Part shown: in pieces, positions 31,405-42,264 of the stretch
How the letters are laid out: the number at the start of each line of letters is the position of its first letter
Numbering within the stretch: position 1 is the first letter of the stretch
NCBI GenBank assembly: GCA_946811185.2
Contig: OX328105.1
Location: forward strand, 35,467,394 to 35,531,393
Direction: 5' to 3'
From: Hippopus hippopus
Lineage: Eukaryota; Mollusca; Bivalvia; Cardiida; Cardiidae
DNA: 64,000 nt
Program-made: the position numbers and the translations under genes
The notes under the pieces: model-generated
Told to the model about the DNA's origin: nothing
The model's input: the letters and a program-made list of their open reading frames with translations, nothing else
Database searches by the model: none

Positions 31405-31467
31405 CTTTACCAAATGACAAAATTCTGGGCAAGACCAAATTGAAAGCATTTGCAGATGACATTTTAA
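31405..31467 (-). mobile_element. TTAA-A end fragment
   Basis: CTTTACCAAATGACAAAATT to GCATTTGCAGATGACA, cut off at the TTAA of the next copy. Confidence 0.7.
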
Positions 31468-31693
31468 CCCTTTACCAATCAATCCTGACTTTTAACGACC
31501 CTGAGGAAGAAGGCTTTTGAAAACATTTAGGGAAAAGGAGAAAATGCTGGTAACCAGCATTTTCTCCTTTTCCCAAAATGTTTTTCTACTCTTTCAGACT
31601 CAAATCTCATCATCTAAATCATGTTTAGTTTCTCCTCTACAAATGCTTTCATTATAGATGAGTCAAAAATTTTGCTGTGTGGTAAAGGGTTGC
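31464..31693 (+). mobile_element. TTAA-A element, full length
   Basis: The length is 230 bp with both ends intact. The 3' site is mutated to TTGC and adjoins the next copy. Confidence 0.95.
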
Positions 31694-32066
31694 CAAAATG
31701 ATGATTTCTGTCTTTAAAAGGAAAGAAAACAATGCGGGTTAAGGAGAAAATGTTAGTTACCATCATTTTCTCCTTTTCCCATAATGTTTTCAAATGCCTT
31801 CCCTGTCAGGGTTGTTAAAATTTGGGATGTCTGTGGGCATGAAGTAGAGCATCAGCCTTGCAACCAGAAGGTCTTGATATCGATTCCCGGAAGCGGGTGT
31901 CAACTTCGGGACCAATCAGTGGCGCACACATTAGGCGCGAGTACCTATTTAGTTTTCAGGAAGCAGAATTAAGAGAGATTAGTTTGAGTTGCAAGAACTT
32001 GTTTCTCAATCGATGTAAAATAAACTTGTGTAAACCAAAATTTGGGATTATGTTGATAAGGGTTAA
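31694..32066 (-). mobile_element. TTAA-A element interrupted by SINE S3
   Basis: The palindrome (centre GTTACC) and right end are separated by a SINE at 31829-32036. The end AAGGGTTAA resumes after it. Confidence 0.8.
31829..32036 (+). mobile_element. tRNA-derived SINE, type S3, with 12-bp duplication
   Basis: An A-box-like GGGCATGAAGTAGAGCATC, a B-box-like TATCGATTCCC, and a body AGAGAGATTAGTTTGAGTTG ending TTTCTCAATCGATG. AAAATTTGGGAT occurs at 31817-31828 and again at 32037-32048, an exact 12-bp target duplication. The other copy is at 50477. Confidence 0.85.
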
Positions 32067-32269
32067 CTATAACCTAAATGAACTTTTACTAGACTTGTAT
32101 CAACTAGGACTTGTCTCAAGTAAGTATTTCCTTGGATCCAAAAAGATCTTCAAACAGGTACCAAAATATTAAGTTGGACAGACTACAAAGTTGGATATCC
32201 TTGCATTATGTATACTTTCCAGAGGATCAAGTGTGGGTGGATACCAGGAATCATACTGTTAGTCCATCT

Positions 32270-32507
32270 GTGGATATTTTGTGACTTGTCCAAGCTGAGA
32301 GCCTTTAACTTTGCAAAAGAGAAAATAGAATGTCTACCTGAAATGATAGAATAATGTCTTTGATAGGGTAAAAAACATTGTGAGAAAAAGGAAAAATGCT
32401 GGTTACCAGCATTTTGTCCCATTGGAATAATATTTTCAAAAGCTCAGGCTTTTTTAAACCACAGGGTTTTTTTTCCTAGTGTTGTTAAAAGCTGGGGATT
32501 GTTTGGT
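32270..32507 (-). mobile_element. TTAA-A element, diverged
   Basis: GTTACCAGCATTTTG and the right end GGATTGTTTGGTAGGG are readable. The left end is worn and an insertion of about 25 bp lies before the right end. Confidence 0.65.
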
Positions 32508-32990
32508 AGGGCAATTTTTGTGTGATGCACTTGATGTTTGTAGTTAATGTCTCCTCTTTAAAAAAAGAGCATCAAGTCATACTCTGTGACCCTTCTAGTT
32601 GCAACAAAATTGACTGATTAATTAGTTTATTACATTGCTTGAACACATTAGGTATCTGCAGGACACGAGACAATGATTATGCTGATACTGTCCCAGTGTG
32701 TGATTGGACATATCTGCCTTATTTTTGGATGGAGGAAAAAAAAGGGGGATTGTATGACAATAATTTTATTTGACAAGATGTTTAAAACAAATTTTCAGGC
32801 ATTTCTATTTGTCAAATGAAATTTGGGATTCAGGTCCTTTTCCTCGGAGTAACTGAACTTTTCTGTGGAAGATAATTGCTTCACCAACAACCTTGGAAAG
32901 GCTGGGCTACAACACAGACACAGACTTGTTGGTCTCATTTTATGTCATTTGTCATCAGGAAAGAAGAATAGCGGGTGAAAAAAAAGGCTG
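32508..32990. other. Unassigned stretch
   Basis: No gene or repeat was recognised. Confidence 0.3.
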
Positions 32991-33208
32991 TTAACTCTTT
33001 ACTTAACGTAAAAATCCTGCATTCCTCCATATTGAAAGCATTCACATACAGAAAATTAAAGGGGCTCGCATGATTGGATTTGTCTTTGAAAGGGTGGAAA
33101 ACATTGAGGAAAATGAACAATTGCTGGTTATCAGCATTTTTCTCACAATATTTCCAAAGCCAGCTTGTTAGGCCAGTAGAACCAAGGAATTGCTCAGTAA
33201 AGAGTTGA
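32991..33208 (-). mobile_element. TTAA-A element, diverged
   Basis: The left TTAA is kept and the right site is TTGA. The second arm is shortened. Confidence 0.8.
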
Positions 33209-33477
33209 TGGAAATAAGCACCAGGTAATCTGCAGTCCCAGACATAATCTGATGTAGCCACAGGAAGGAGTTGTCAGGCTGATACATTATCCATTTTGTG
33301 ACGGGCAGCCTTAGCTATAAGGTACATAAAAGTCATGCAAACATCTTTTTAGTAGGTTTGTCACAAGATTATTGGTGTAGGAGCAATTGCTCAGGTTGTC
33401 TTTTTGTGTATGACCATGTTCCTTTTGATGTTTATTTGTTTCTTCCCCCACTATCTCCCCTCAAAAATCAGAAAGCT
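33209..33477. other. Unassigned stretch
   Basis: An open frame at 33298-33570 runs into a TTAA-A copy and is not called. Confidence 0.3.
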
Positions 33478-33697
33478 CATATTTTTGGAGTAAATTCTAG
33501 AATTGTTCAAATTCAAAGCATCAGCACACATGATATTAGATGTAGCTCAAATGATGATTCCTATCTTTGAAAGAATAGCAAACATTCCAGGATTGGAGAA
33601 AATGGTGGTTACCAGCATTTTCTCCTTTTTCCACAAAGTTTTCACAAGGTTTCTTCCTCAGGATGGTAAAAACACAAGGTAGTTTGATAAAGGGTTC
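33478..33697 (-). mobile_element. TTAA-A element, diverged
   Basis: TAGCTCAAATGATGATTCC and GGTTACCAGCATTTTC are clear. The left end is worn. Confidence 0.75.
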
Positions 33698-34406
33698 TCC
33701 TGGAATTAGCCCATGCTCACAATATGTAAATTAGTGGCCCAAACTCCTCCCTCAGTTGGTGTTGGTGTCAAATTCTTAAAGAGGACTTGTCCAAAATGGT
33801 CTCTTGACGAGTAGTTGTCGGCATAATTGAATGCACTGAACCTACTTTTTGGTATTGATATACACTCGAATGAAGAAACAGCAATTTTCAACTGGTCTAA
33901 AAGGTGGTCATGCTTATTCAACAGGCCTCTCTTTGGATACATTTTTGACACAAAATTACAAGCAATTTGCCACTGCTAATTAATATCCTTTGGTGCTTAT
34001 TCACACCATAACAAATGAATGTCATGGGGGATAATCCTTTTCTTGTACTAATTGGTAATTGAATATCTTTTTAAAGCATTACACTATAGCCGATTACTGT
34101 ATGTCAGCTTGTATTTTCAGACACATTATTTTTAGCAGCAACTGTTATTTTTCCAAAGATGATTTGATTAACATCTTACCTTGAAAAATCATATGGACTT
34201 TTTCTTGTTTCTGATCTCCCTCGTTAAAGTGCAAAAATGTCAAAACTTAGAACATGATTTATTCAGCAAGTAAAGTGAAATCAAACAGTTCTTTAAGAGT
34301 TCCTTAGCAGCTGTGCATTTCACTGCTTATGCAATACGGCCATTTAAAATTTTAGAAAAAAAAATGCTATATCTAACCTGCTATTCTGCTAGTTGAGAAT
34401 ATACAT
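33698..34406. other. Unassigned stretch
   Basis: No gene or repeat was recognised. Confidence 0.3.
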
Positions 34407-34910
34407 TAAGGGTGTATTCCTTTCACTACTCCGAACACTCAGAACATGTTCTAAATCAATGGAGTATTTTGGAACACTGTGCCGTGTTCTTCAGAACATG
34501 TTCTGACTGTTCTAATTCAATCGAGGTGCAGCGCACCTGCTGAACGGTTGCTAGGTGATTCAAGATGGCTGAAAGATGGAAGTTCTTCATGGCGAAACTT
34601 GCAATTGTCTTTTTTACGATATAAACGCCATAAATAGGAGCATTGTAGACTCAGCAGTGTCGGTCTCTACTCCCTCTCCGCAGCTAATCATATCCTCCAC
34701 TAGCACAGCTAAGACAGTAGCTTTGCAACAGCCATCATGGCAATGTACATTAATTTCGGTATCGATTAGAACAATGTTCCGAAAATGCTCCATTCAGAAC
34801 ATAATTCCAGAACAGTGTATGTGTTCTGAAATATTCCATTCACACATTTTAGAAGAGCATTCCAGAACGCTGGACATTGTGCCAGAACAGGTGAATGGAA
34901 TATGCCCTAA
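34407..34910. mobile_element. Harbinger-like non-autonomous element N with TAA duplication
   Basis: TAA at 34407-34409 and 34908-34910 flank inverted ends GGGTGTATTCC and the complement GGAATATGCCC. A 3-bp TAA/TTA duplication with GG-starting ends is the hallmark of PIF/Harbinger elements. CAGAACA or AGAACATGTTCT motifs cluster near both ends. An AAGATGGCTGAAAGATGG start-like site at 34562 leads to a short frame only. No transposase was recognised. Confidence 0.7.
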
Positions 34911-35273
34911 GTTTTCCTTGAACAGTGAAAGAAATTGGAGTTTTTATGCTCCTGCTGTTATAGACAGTTTGTCATTTTATCTGCTGTTGTTCATTTGTCA
35001 AACCCATTGGAAATATTTAGAGATGGGCCACAGTTGTATTTTAATATGATCGGAAATTTGGTCTTTCTTAGTGACATCTCATGTCTGGGAAGTGATGAAG
35101 TGGCCAGAATATTGTCTTCTTCCTAACTTCTACATTAGACTTTGTCTTTTAAACAGCTATCAGAAATATGTGGACCTCAATCATATGCACCTAACACATA
35201 TTTTGCTTTATGGAGTAAATATACAGACATATGCAAAAGTATAACAACTCTGAATTTCCATATTAATAATATT
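34911..35273. other. Unassigned stretch
   Basis: A TTTGTCTTTTAAACAG acceptor-like site ends at 35156. The next 82 nt are open in two frames, but the donor is weak. It is not called as an exon. Confidence 0.3.
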
Positions 35274-35714
35274 CACATGGGTATTTTACATGGTGCACAC
35301 TTGTTACAGGCCATTTTGTCCATATGACTACTGACATGTTAAAATTCATGTGGGTATTTTACATGGTGCTCGAGTATTAAAGGCTATTTTGTCCTATATG
35401 ACTACAGAGATGTAATCATTCATGTGGGTATTTTACATGGTGCTGAAGTGTTAAAGGCCATTTTGTCCTATATGACTACAGATATGTAATAATCCATATG
35501 GGTATTTTACATGGTGCACGCTCGTTACAAGCCATTTTGTCAATATGACCACAGACATGTAAGAATTCACATGGGTATTTTACATGGTCACACTTGTTAC
35601 AGTTCATTTTGCTTTTTATGACTAATGACATGTAAGAGTTCATTTGGATATTTTACATGGTGCACGCTTGTTACAGGCTTTTTTGTCCTATATGACTACA
35701 AACATGCAGGAATT
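35274..35714 (+). repeat. Tandem satellite, six units of about 73 bp
   Basis: Each unit starts near CATGGGTATTTTACATGGTG, continues GTTACAGGCCATTTTGTCC, and ends with TATGACTACAGACATGTAA. Six consecutive units are diverged from one another and start near 35274, 35347, 35421, 35495, 35569 and 35641. Confidence 0.9.
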
Positions 35715-36424
35715 GTTAATCACTCAGCTTGCACTGTATGCAAACATGGTTAACTGTTATCAGATCATGATAGAGCAGCTCTGCAGGTTTTTCTTCCACA
35801 TTAATATCAGGATTTTTTGTCCAGCCATTTTCAAGCAGACCATCTTTTTTAAATGACATAATTTTTTCAGAATAATGGGAAATTGATTCACAAGTTGAAG
35901 TCTTAGACTGCAACAAAAATTAATGCTTGAGAGGCCTTCCTTTTATACCATGGACGCAAACCTGCTCCAAAAATGCCCGTCAAGTACTCTCTATCCCCAG
36001 AAAAACCTGGAGAGAATGCCAAAATGTGTCTGACCTTGATAGAAAACTAAGGTGGAGGAATGCAGGCCTAACCGTAGTAGATCTTTGGGTTTTGTTGAAC
36101 TGAGCAGCCTTTTCCTTCCAGGCCACGGCACAGATGCTATGAGATACCATAAGGAAACCTACCTAAACCTAACTGAACTTGGTAATGGAGGAAAAAACAA
36201 CCATAACTACATGGCACACTTAAGTTAAAGACAAACAGTGCTGCGTTGTTGCTAGGAATATGATGTAGACATAGCACAAGAAATGGAGGTCAAATACAGG
36301 TGTGAATATCATTAGAAATCAAAAAAAGTTTCTTTTTTTTACCAATTTCTTGATTTATCACACATTGTCAAGACATCCAAGTTTCTATATTGGGGGATAG
36401 ACATATGTGGACATGTTACCTCTG
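35715..36424. other. Unassigned stretch
   Basis: No gene or repeat family was recognised. Confidence 0.3.
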
Positions 36425-36565
36425 GTAAAGAGTATTTTCTTCTTTTCCCACAATGTTTTGAATCCTTCAAAGACCATTCAAATCATTTGAGCCACAACAA
36501 ATTTGTTGTCTGCAAGTGCTTTCAGTTTGGACTAGTCAAGATTTTGTTGTCTGGTCAAGGGTTAA
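36425..36565 (+). mobile_element. TTAA-A element, 5' half missing
   Basis: It begins in the second arm (CTTCTTTTCCCACAATG) and ends CTGGTCAAGGGTTAA. Confidence 0.75.
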
Positions 36566-36702
36566 GGGATATAGAACGAACTAAATATAACCTCCTAATA
36601 ATTGATTATGGATGTACCACTCATCTTGTCTCCAGACAGAAACTTATTGAATTATTCTTATTTCTTGATTTGGTTTCCCATCTCTGATAGTTCTCTGACA
36701 TT

Positions 36703-36749
36703 TTAACACTTTACTAGACAAAAAAATTGTAAGACCCCTCCATATTTAA
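36703..36749 (-). mobile_element. TTAA-A end fragment
   Basis: TTAACACTTTACTAGACAAA runs straight into the TTAA of the next copy. Confidence 0.6.
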
Positions 36750-36974
36750 CTCTTTACCAAACAATCCTGGGTTTTCACGACTCTGAGAAAGAAGCCTTTT
36801 GAAAACCTTGTGGGAAAAGGAGAAAATGCTGGTAACCATCATTTTCTCTTTTGCCCACAATGTTTTCCACCCTTCCCAGAACAAATTTCAATTTTTGAGT
36901 CACATTAATTTTGTCGTCTGCAAATGCTTTCAATTTGGACCAGTCTCAAATTTTGTCGTTTGGTAAAGAGTTAA
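36746..36974 (+). mobile_element. TTAA-A element, full length
   Basis: The length is 229 bp. Centre GGTAACC, with one unpaired change after it (ATC for AGC). Confidence 0.95.
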
Positions 36975-37070
36975 AACAGATGAGGAACATGGCTCAAATA
37001 ATGGGACTTGTCTTATGAAGGTTGCACAATATGATGAAGAAAAACAAGAAATACTTTTTATAAGCATTTT
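36975..37070 (-). mobile_element. TTAA-A fragment
   Basis: GGCTCAAATAATGGGACTTG is followed by a worn arm. Confidence 0.45.
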
Positions 37071-38500
37071 TAGCTCAACTGGCCAAAGGCCAGTAAGCAT
37101 AATGTTATGGCCTTGTGTCTGTACATTAGTTTGTCCATGTGTATGTAGTTGTGCACATTGACTTGTATTTCAAACATCTCTTAAACTAGATCTACCCATC
37201 AAGTTTTTACAAAACTGCACAGGAATGATCCTGCCATGGTTCTTCAGAAGTTGTGAAGGAATTTGATCCCAGTATAATCTCTGGTTGCCATGGTATCAAA
37301 ACAAAAGTATTGAAAATCTTTTAAAGTCTTCTTATCAGAAACTTTAAGGCTCTTACTACCAAAATTAGCAAATAGCTTTATCTTTGACTTCTACCAAGAT
37401 TGATGAGAATATAGCCCTAAGGTCAAAACTGGCCCCAACATTTGAGTCACAGGTTTTACATGGGCTTCTACAGTGAAAACTTTAGAAGTCATTTTTAGCT
37501 CCACTGGCCAAAGGCCAGCGAGCTATTGTCATGGCATTGTGTCCGTCCGTCCGTCCGTCCGTCCGTGCGTGCGTCCGTAAACTTTTTCTTTAAAAAACTT
37601 CTCCTCAGAAACTATTGACTGGATTTTTACCAAATTTCACAGGAATGTTCCTTTGGTGGTCCTCTTTCAAATTCCTTCAAATAATTGTGTTCCATGAAGA
37701 ATTCTGGTTGCCATGGCAACCAAAGTAAAAAACCTTTAAAAATCTTCTCCTCCCAAACAGCTATTTGGATAGCATTATTATTTTGCAGGAATGTTCCTTA
37801 GATACAGGTTTACAGAATTCCTTAAAAAAAAAAAGATCTGTCAAAAAACATGGCTTTTATGGAAGACTCATTTTCCTTTTATGGTATAAAGTAAAATCTT
37901 TGAAAAATTTCTTCTCTGAAACTATTCATTGGATTTCATTGTTGTTTTGCAGGTAAGTTCCTATGGTGTTTGTCTACCAAATTGTTTCTTCAGTGAGCTA
38001 AAATGCAGGATTGAATGATAATTGTTAAAAACTTCCTTTTGCCATTATAGAAATATCAGGCCTGTGGAGCGATACAGGTGCTCAAGCGCCTCTAGTGTCC
38101 CTTACTATAAAACAAGGATGACCAGATTTGGAATGTAGCTATTTCTAGTGGACCACTACTAAGATTATTCAAATTATAGCTCTGGGATCAAATTTGGCCT
38201 TGTTTTAGCGGTTTTACATGAGCTTTTATAGTGAATACATAATCATCTTTGTTCCTACCTATAAGGCCTAGGCCTACCAAATGGCCTAGGCCTACAAAAT
38301 TTGACATACAGCTACATCCAATAGATCTCTACCAATATGTTCTATAACTATAGTCCTGGGGTCAAAATTCTCCCTGCCCAAGGGGTCACAAGTTTTTCAT
38401 GGGCTTATTTTGATGTAATGTCGCTGTCAGTGCCAATTCAGGCATGATACATGTACTTAAAAGACAATGGAGTGATACAGTGCCACCAGGGTCCTGAGCT
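37071..38500 (+). repeat. Dispersed repeat E, probably one copy nested in another
   Basis: Two starts are seen, TTTTTAGCTCAACTGGCCAA at 37071 and TTTTTAGCTCCACTGGCCAA at 37493, each followed by CCAGTAAGC or CCAGCGAGC. Two ends of the GATACAGGTGCTCAAGCG type are seen near 38070 and 38480. The interior repeats a module with GGTCAAAACTGGCC and TTTTACATGGGCTTCT two to three times. This fits the second copy inserted in the first, though tandem modules are an alternative. Confidence 0.55.
37541..37578 (+). repeat. GTCC microsatellite
   Basis: About nine GTCC/GTGC units inside repeat E. Confidence 0.9.
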
Positions 38501-38573
38501 CTTCCAATGGATGGTAAAAATACACTGTTCATAGTGTCAGTGTAGCTCTGGTCATACACATGAATTTGACTTT

Positions 38574-38663
38574 ACCCTGTATGAACCAATCCCAAGTTTC
38601 AGAAGGAAGAAAGCTTTTGAGAACATGTGAGAAAAGGAGAAAATGCTGGTTACCAGCATTTCC
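38574..38663 (+). mobile_element. TTAA-A element, 3' truncated, centre inverted
   Basis: Plus-orientation flank, but the centre reads GGTTACC. It stops at CAGCATTTCC. Confidence 0.65.
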
Positions 38664-39017
38664 ATGGCAAAATCTAGTTAACACCTACAATAGGAGCGCT
38701 TTTCTTCGCTACTAATGTTTAAGATATTCTTTCTTTAAAATGGCCTACTTTGAATTTTGAATTGGCCCACTTTTTTGAAAGAGATGCACAATATTTTCAA
38801 AAGCTTTCTTCCTTGTAGTAGAAAAAGCATGAAACTGATTGGCTTATAATTAATCAGTTTCTAATATTTGCCAAAGAGCTATATTTTTTAAGTTCTCTCT
38901 CATTTGAATGGATACCATCCATTTACTTAGGTAATTCAGGCAAGAAAAAAAAGTGTCTAGAAATTTCAATATCTGGGATTTTTTCTGAATGAAATTGACT
39001 ACCAGTATTTCATTTAT
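38664..39017. other. Mostly unassigned stretch
   Basis: ATATTTTCAAAAGCTTTCTTCC at about 38792 is a short TTAA-A-like remnant. Nothing else was recognised. Confidence 0.3.
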
Positions 39018-39246
39018 TTAACCCTTTACAAAACAATCCCTGGTTTTTACGACCCTGAGATTGAAGCCTTTTGAAAACACTGTGGGAAAAGGAGAAAATG
39101 CTGGTAACCAGCATTTTCTCCTTTTCCCACAATGTTTTCTACCCTGCTAGAAACCAATTTCAGCTTTTGAGTTGCGTTTAATTTGTCGTCTGCAAGTGCT
39201 TTCAATTTGGACCAGTCCAAAATTTTGTCGTTTGGTAAAGAGTTAA
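39018..39246 (+). mobile_element. TTAA-A element, near-consensus
   Basis: The length is 229 bp with both TTAA sites and expected centre. One arm has CACTG for CATTG. Confidence 0.95.
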
Positions 39247-39504
39247 AGCTCTGAAGGTTCATAGTTTTTGTAATACTCTGCTTGAGTCTGCTTGATGGAA
39301 CTTAACTTTCTTAGGAATGGTATTAAATCTTGAAATAGCATTTAAGCTGATGAAATCAGTTTAGTTTTTTACTTGTTCTTCAGACAGTTTAACCTGCTCC
39401 TGCTCAGGCTGTTTTAAGACTAACCAAAGCCCTTACAAAATGCAAAAGCATAAACATATCAAGAAAACGCAGTGAACTCTCGAAAGTACATGTATATGTT
39501 TATG

Positions 39505-40470
39505 TTGGTAAATCAGTGGTAGGCAGATCTTGGTAAATAACTAATAACAAGATCTTGGTAGATGAATGGTCACCAAATCTTGGTAAACCAAAGGTAGTCA
39601 GACATGGTAGATCAATTGAAACAAGATCTTTGTAGATCAATGATATGCAGATCTTGGTCTTTGAAATTGAATGGTCACCAGATCTAGGTATGAGATGAAG
39701 GTAAATCAATGGTAGCCGGATTTTGGTAGATCAATGATGACCAGATCCTTGTTGATAAGTGGTAACCAGATCATAGTGGATGAGAGGTCAACAGGTCATG
39801 GTAAATTAATAGTAGGCAGACATGGTAGATCAACGGTAGCAAGATCTTGATACTCTATGGTAGATCAATGGTAGGCAGTTGTTGATAATTAAATGGTAGG
39901 AAGAAATGGTAGCAAGATTGTGGTAGATCAGTAGTGGTCAGATATTGGTAGATAAATGATAACCAGATCTTTGGAGAAGAATGGTCATCAGAAAATGGTA
40001 AATCAGTGGTAGGCAGACTTTTGTAGTCAGTGGTAGCCTGATCTTGGTAGATCAGTGGTCAACTCTTGAAAGGAAATCTTTGGAAATTATTGGTAGCAGA
40101 TCTTGGATGATCAATGGTAGCCAGATTTTGGTAGATTATTCACTATAGTGGCCAGTCTTGGAAATCAGTGGTGACCACATCTTGGTACATCAGTGGTTGC
40201 GAGATCTTGGCAGATCAGTGGTGCCCAGATTTTGTTAAATCAATGGTAACCAGATTGTATTAGATATATATATGGCCACCAGATCTTGGTAGATCAATGG
40301 TTGCAAGCCAGATCTTTGTTGATCAAAAGTCTTCGTAGATGGATGGTGCCCAAACATTTGTAGATCAATGGAAGCCAAAGCTGGTAAATTAATGGTGCCC
40401 AGATCTCGGTAGATCAATTGTAGCAAGACTGTGGTTTATCAGTAGTACCCAGATCTTTGTAGATCAAGAT
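39505..40470 (+). repeat. Degenerate minisatellite, about 1 kb
   Basis: Units of about 28-33 bp are built on GATCTTGGTAGATCAATGG followed by TAGCCA. Copies are diverged, with slipped spacing. Stops and frame changes rule out a protein. Confidence 0.85.
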
Positions 40471-41289
40471 TGCAGAGATTTTAATGCCAGAAATACTGTC
40501 AAAATCAATCAGTCAATAAGATTTGAAAGTTAACCTGATCTCCGTATTGAAAATGCCCACTTGACGCTTTACCAGAAAGAAAATTTTAAACTTACTCGTT
40601 TTGGAGGCAATAAAATCTTGAATAGTGGAAAATGGGGGCTTTTGTATATGGCATAGATCAAGATCAGACTGCACAGAGCATGTTATTGAATTTTCAATTT
40701 ATAAAAAAAAAACTTGTTTGATCAAGCCTTAGAGTCTCAGTTGATTGTGTTTATTTTAGCAGTTTAAAAAAATTGAGTTATGTTTAGTACTTGAAGAGTA
40801 ATATGTAGTACAAATGGTTGGATTTTTGTCTTTGTGACTGGAAGAAAACATTGTGTTTACCAGTACTTTCTTCAAAGTTAGAAACTTTTTATAAGCCATT
40901 CTATGTAGACACCTTAAAACATAGGATTGTGTGGTAAAGAATTCATCTTCAAAATATTTACAAAAAGTGTTTGACTTTTTTTGGATGTATTTATTTAAAA
41001 GAATCTAAAAGTTACTTTGCAGGTAATATAGTAATCTTTTTTTCGATTGCTTGTATGCAAATGTTCCAGACACAAACTTGACAAGCCAGCAAATCATTGT
41101 TATTCAGATGAATGTTTTCAGACTGGATATCTGATATAGACAGGGAGTGAAAGCCCCTGATTGACACTGATAAGGTGCCAGGTAGCTTGAAATGATTTTT
41201 ATTATTTCAAATATCCAGATTCAATGTTGAGTGAAGGCTTAGTGAGCAAGTTTGTTACTTACTTAAAAAAAAATAGATTTTCGTTTTAT
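40471..41289. other. Mostly unassigned stretch
   Basis: A B/C palindrome arm (CATAGATCAAGATCAGACTG) lies at about 40642-40680. No gene was recognised. Confidence 0.35.
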
Positions 41290-41690
41290 TGCGAGGGCCG
41301 ATTGAGAAGTTGTGAGCCTTGTATGTAAGGGTTTGATTTTTTGCAGACATACGGCATTATTTTTCAACATAATCCCCTTCAATATCTATACACTTTTCCT
41401 AGCAATGTTTAAGGGTCTCAGTGCCACTTTCAAAGAAGTCCTTTTCTTGGCCATTCAGGTCAAACATCTTAGCCCGTCCGCCGTCTGTCTCCATCCTGGG
41501 AGCCTCACAAATCAATGTCAACATTTCCTCTGTAATGTTTGGTTTTCACCTCAGAAGTCTTCCTTGGTGTCTCTTTTATCAACTAATAAGCTTCTGTTGG
41601 AGTTTTCCCAAGACCTTGGCAGAATTTGATAACTCCATGATTTTCAATATGATCTATTGCTGCCATGGTGTAACACATCGATGTAAGTAT
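41290..41690 (-). pseudogene. Second mariner remnant, deleted and decayed
   Basis: The GAGGGCCGATTGAGAAGTTG end at about 41291 resembles a mariner terminal repeat. On the minus strand the C-terminal signature KCIDIEGDYVEK is encoded at about 41362-41398. The start MAAIDHIENHGVIKFCQGLG lies just downstream of 41666, followed by KTPTEA. The whole catalytic middle is missing, and two in-frame stops are seen between the parts. The sequence differs from the 24.85-kb copy, so it is a separate subfamily. The opposite terminal repeat was not found. Confidence 0.75.
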
Positions 41691-41721
41691 CTGTGAACTT
41701 AAAAAGGTTGAATAATTCCCC

Positions 41722-41937
41722 TTAAGGATAGGGCACCTTTATGGGATTTTTGTAACATTGCCTTTCATTGCTGAAAAAAACATACAGATTTGGCTAAGAC
41801 TCCAGTAATCCTTAATCGGCCAATACATGCTGGTTCCCTGCATCAATTACAGATTACCTGAGTCCTGGCCCAATCCGTACAATTTTGGTGATGAAAGGCG
41901 ATGTTACATGAATCCCATTAGGGTGCCCTATCCTTAA
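41722..41937. mobile_element. MITE J with TTAA-containing inverted ends
   Basis: The ends TTAAGGATAGGGCACC and GGTGCCCTATCCTTAA are perfectly inverted. Homology continues inward (ATGGGATT, AACATYGCCTTTCATY). The length is 216 bp. The TTAA could be a target duplication or part of the repeat. Confidence 0.8.
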
Positions 41938-42264
41938 AAGATTCCAATGACATTATTTTTGCAGGAAACACAGTAATGTTAGACGTAATTTTGGCTTTAT
42001 CTCAAGCAAATTCATTTGTTAGCAACTGTTTCAATAGCTGTGAAAGGTACACAGAGAGCAAATAACTATGGCAAATAAAAAAGCTGGTGTCCCTACAGTA
42101 TCAATATAATTGGTGCAAAAGTCACATTTCTCTGGTTGCATACAAATTTGAAAGCAAAATGGTATATTTCTTGTGACTCTTTGTATAAAACAAAAGTCTA
42201 TAAAATTACTGAACATAACTCATATACATAACCTTGATGAATCCAGTTGGAGCAATTTCCTTTT
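41938..42264. other. Unassigned stretch
   Basis: No repeat or gene was recognised. Confidence 0.3.

Noticed and set aside
34440..34510. AGAACATGTTCT as a steroid-receptor response element
   Set aside because: The half-sites lack the 3-bp spacer of a glucocorticoid element, and the motif recurs as a subterminal repeat of a transposon.
34576..35049. 157-codon open frame on the plus strand
   Set aside because: It starts inside the Harbinger-like element and runs out of it into unrelated sequence. No domain or sensible composition was seen.
35157..35238. Exon after TTTGTCTTTTAAACAG
   Set aside because: Two frames are open, the donor GTATAA is weak, and no frame links in phase with both the 21052 and 47990 candidates.
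39500..40426. Minus-strand frames rich in DLVSIDLP-like repeats
   Set aside because: They are translations of the GATC-rich minisatellite, with frequent stops and frame changes.
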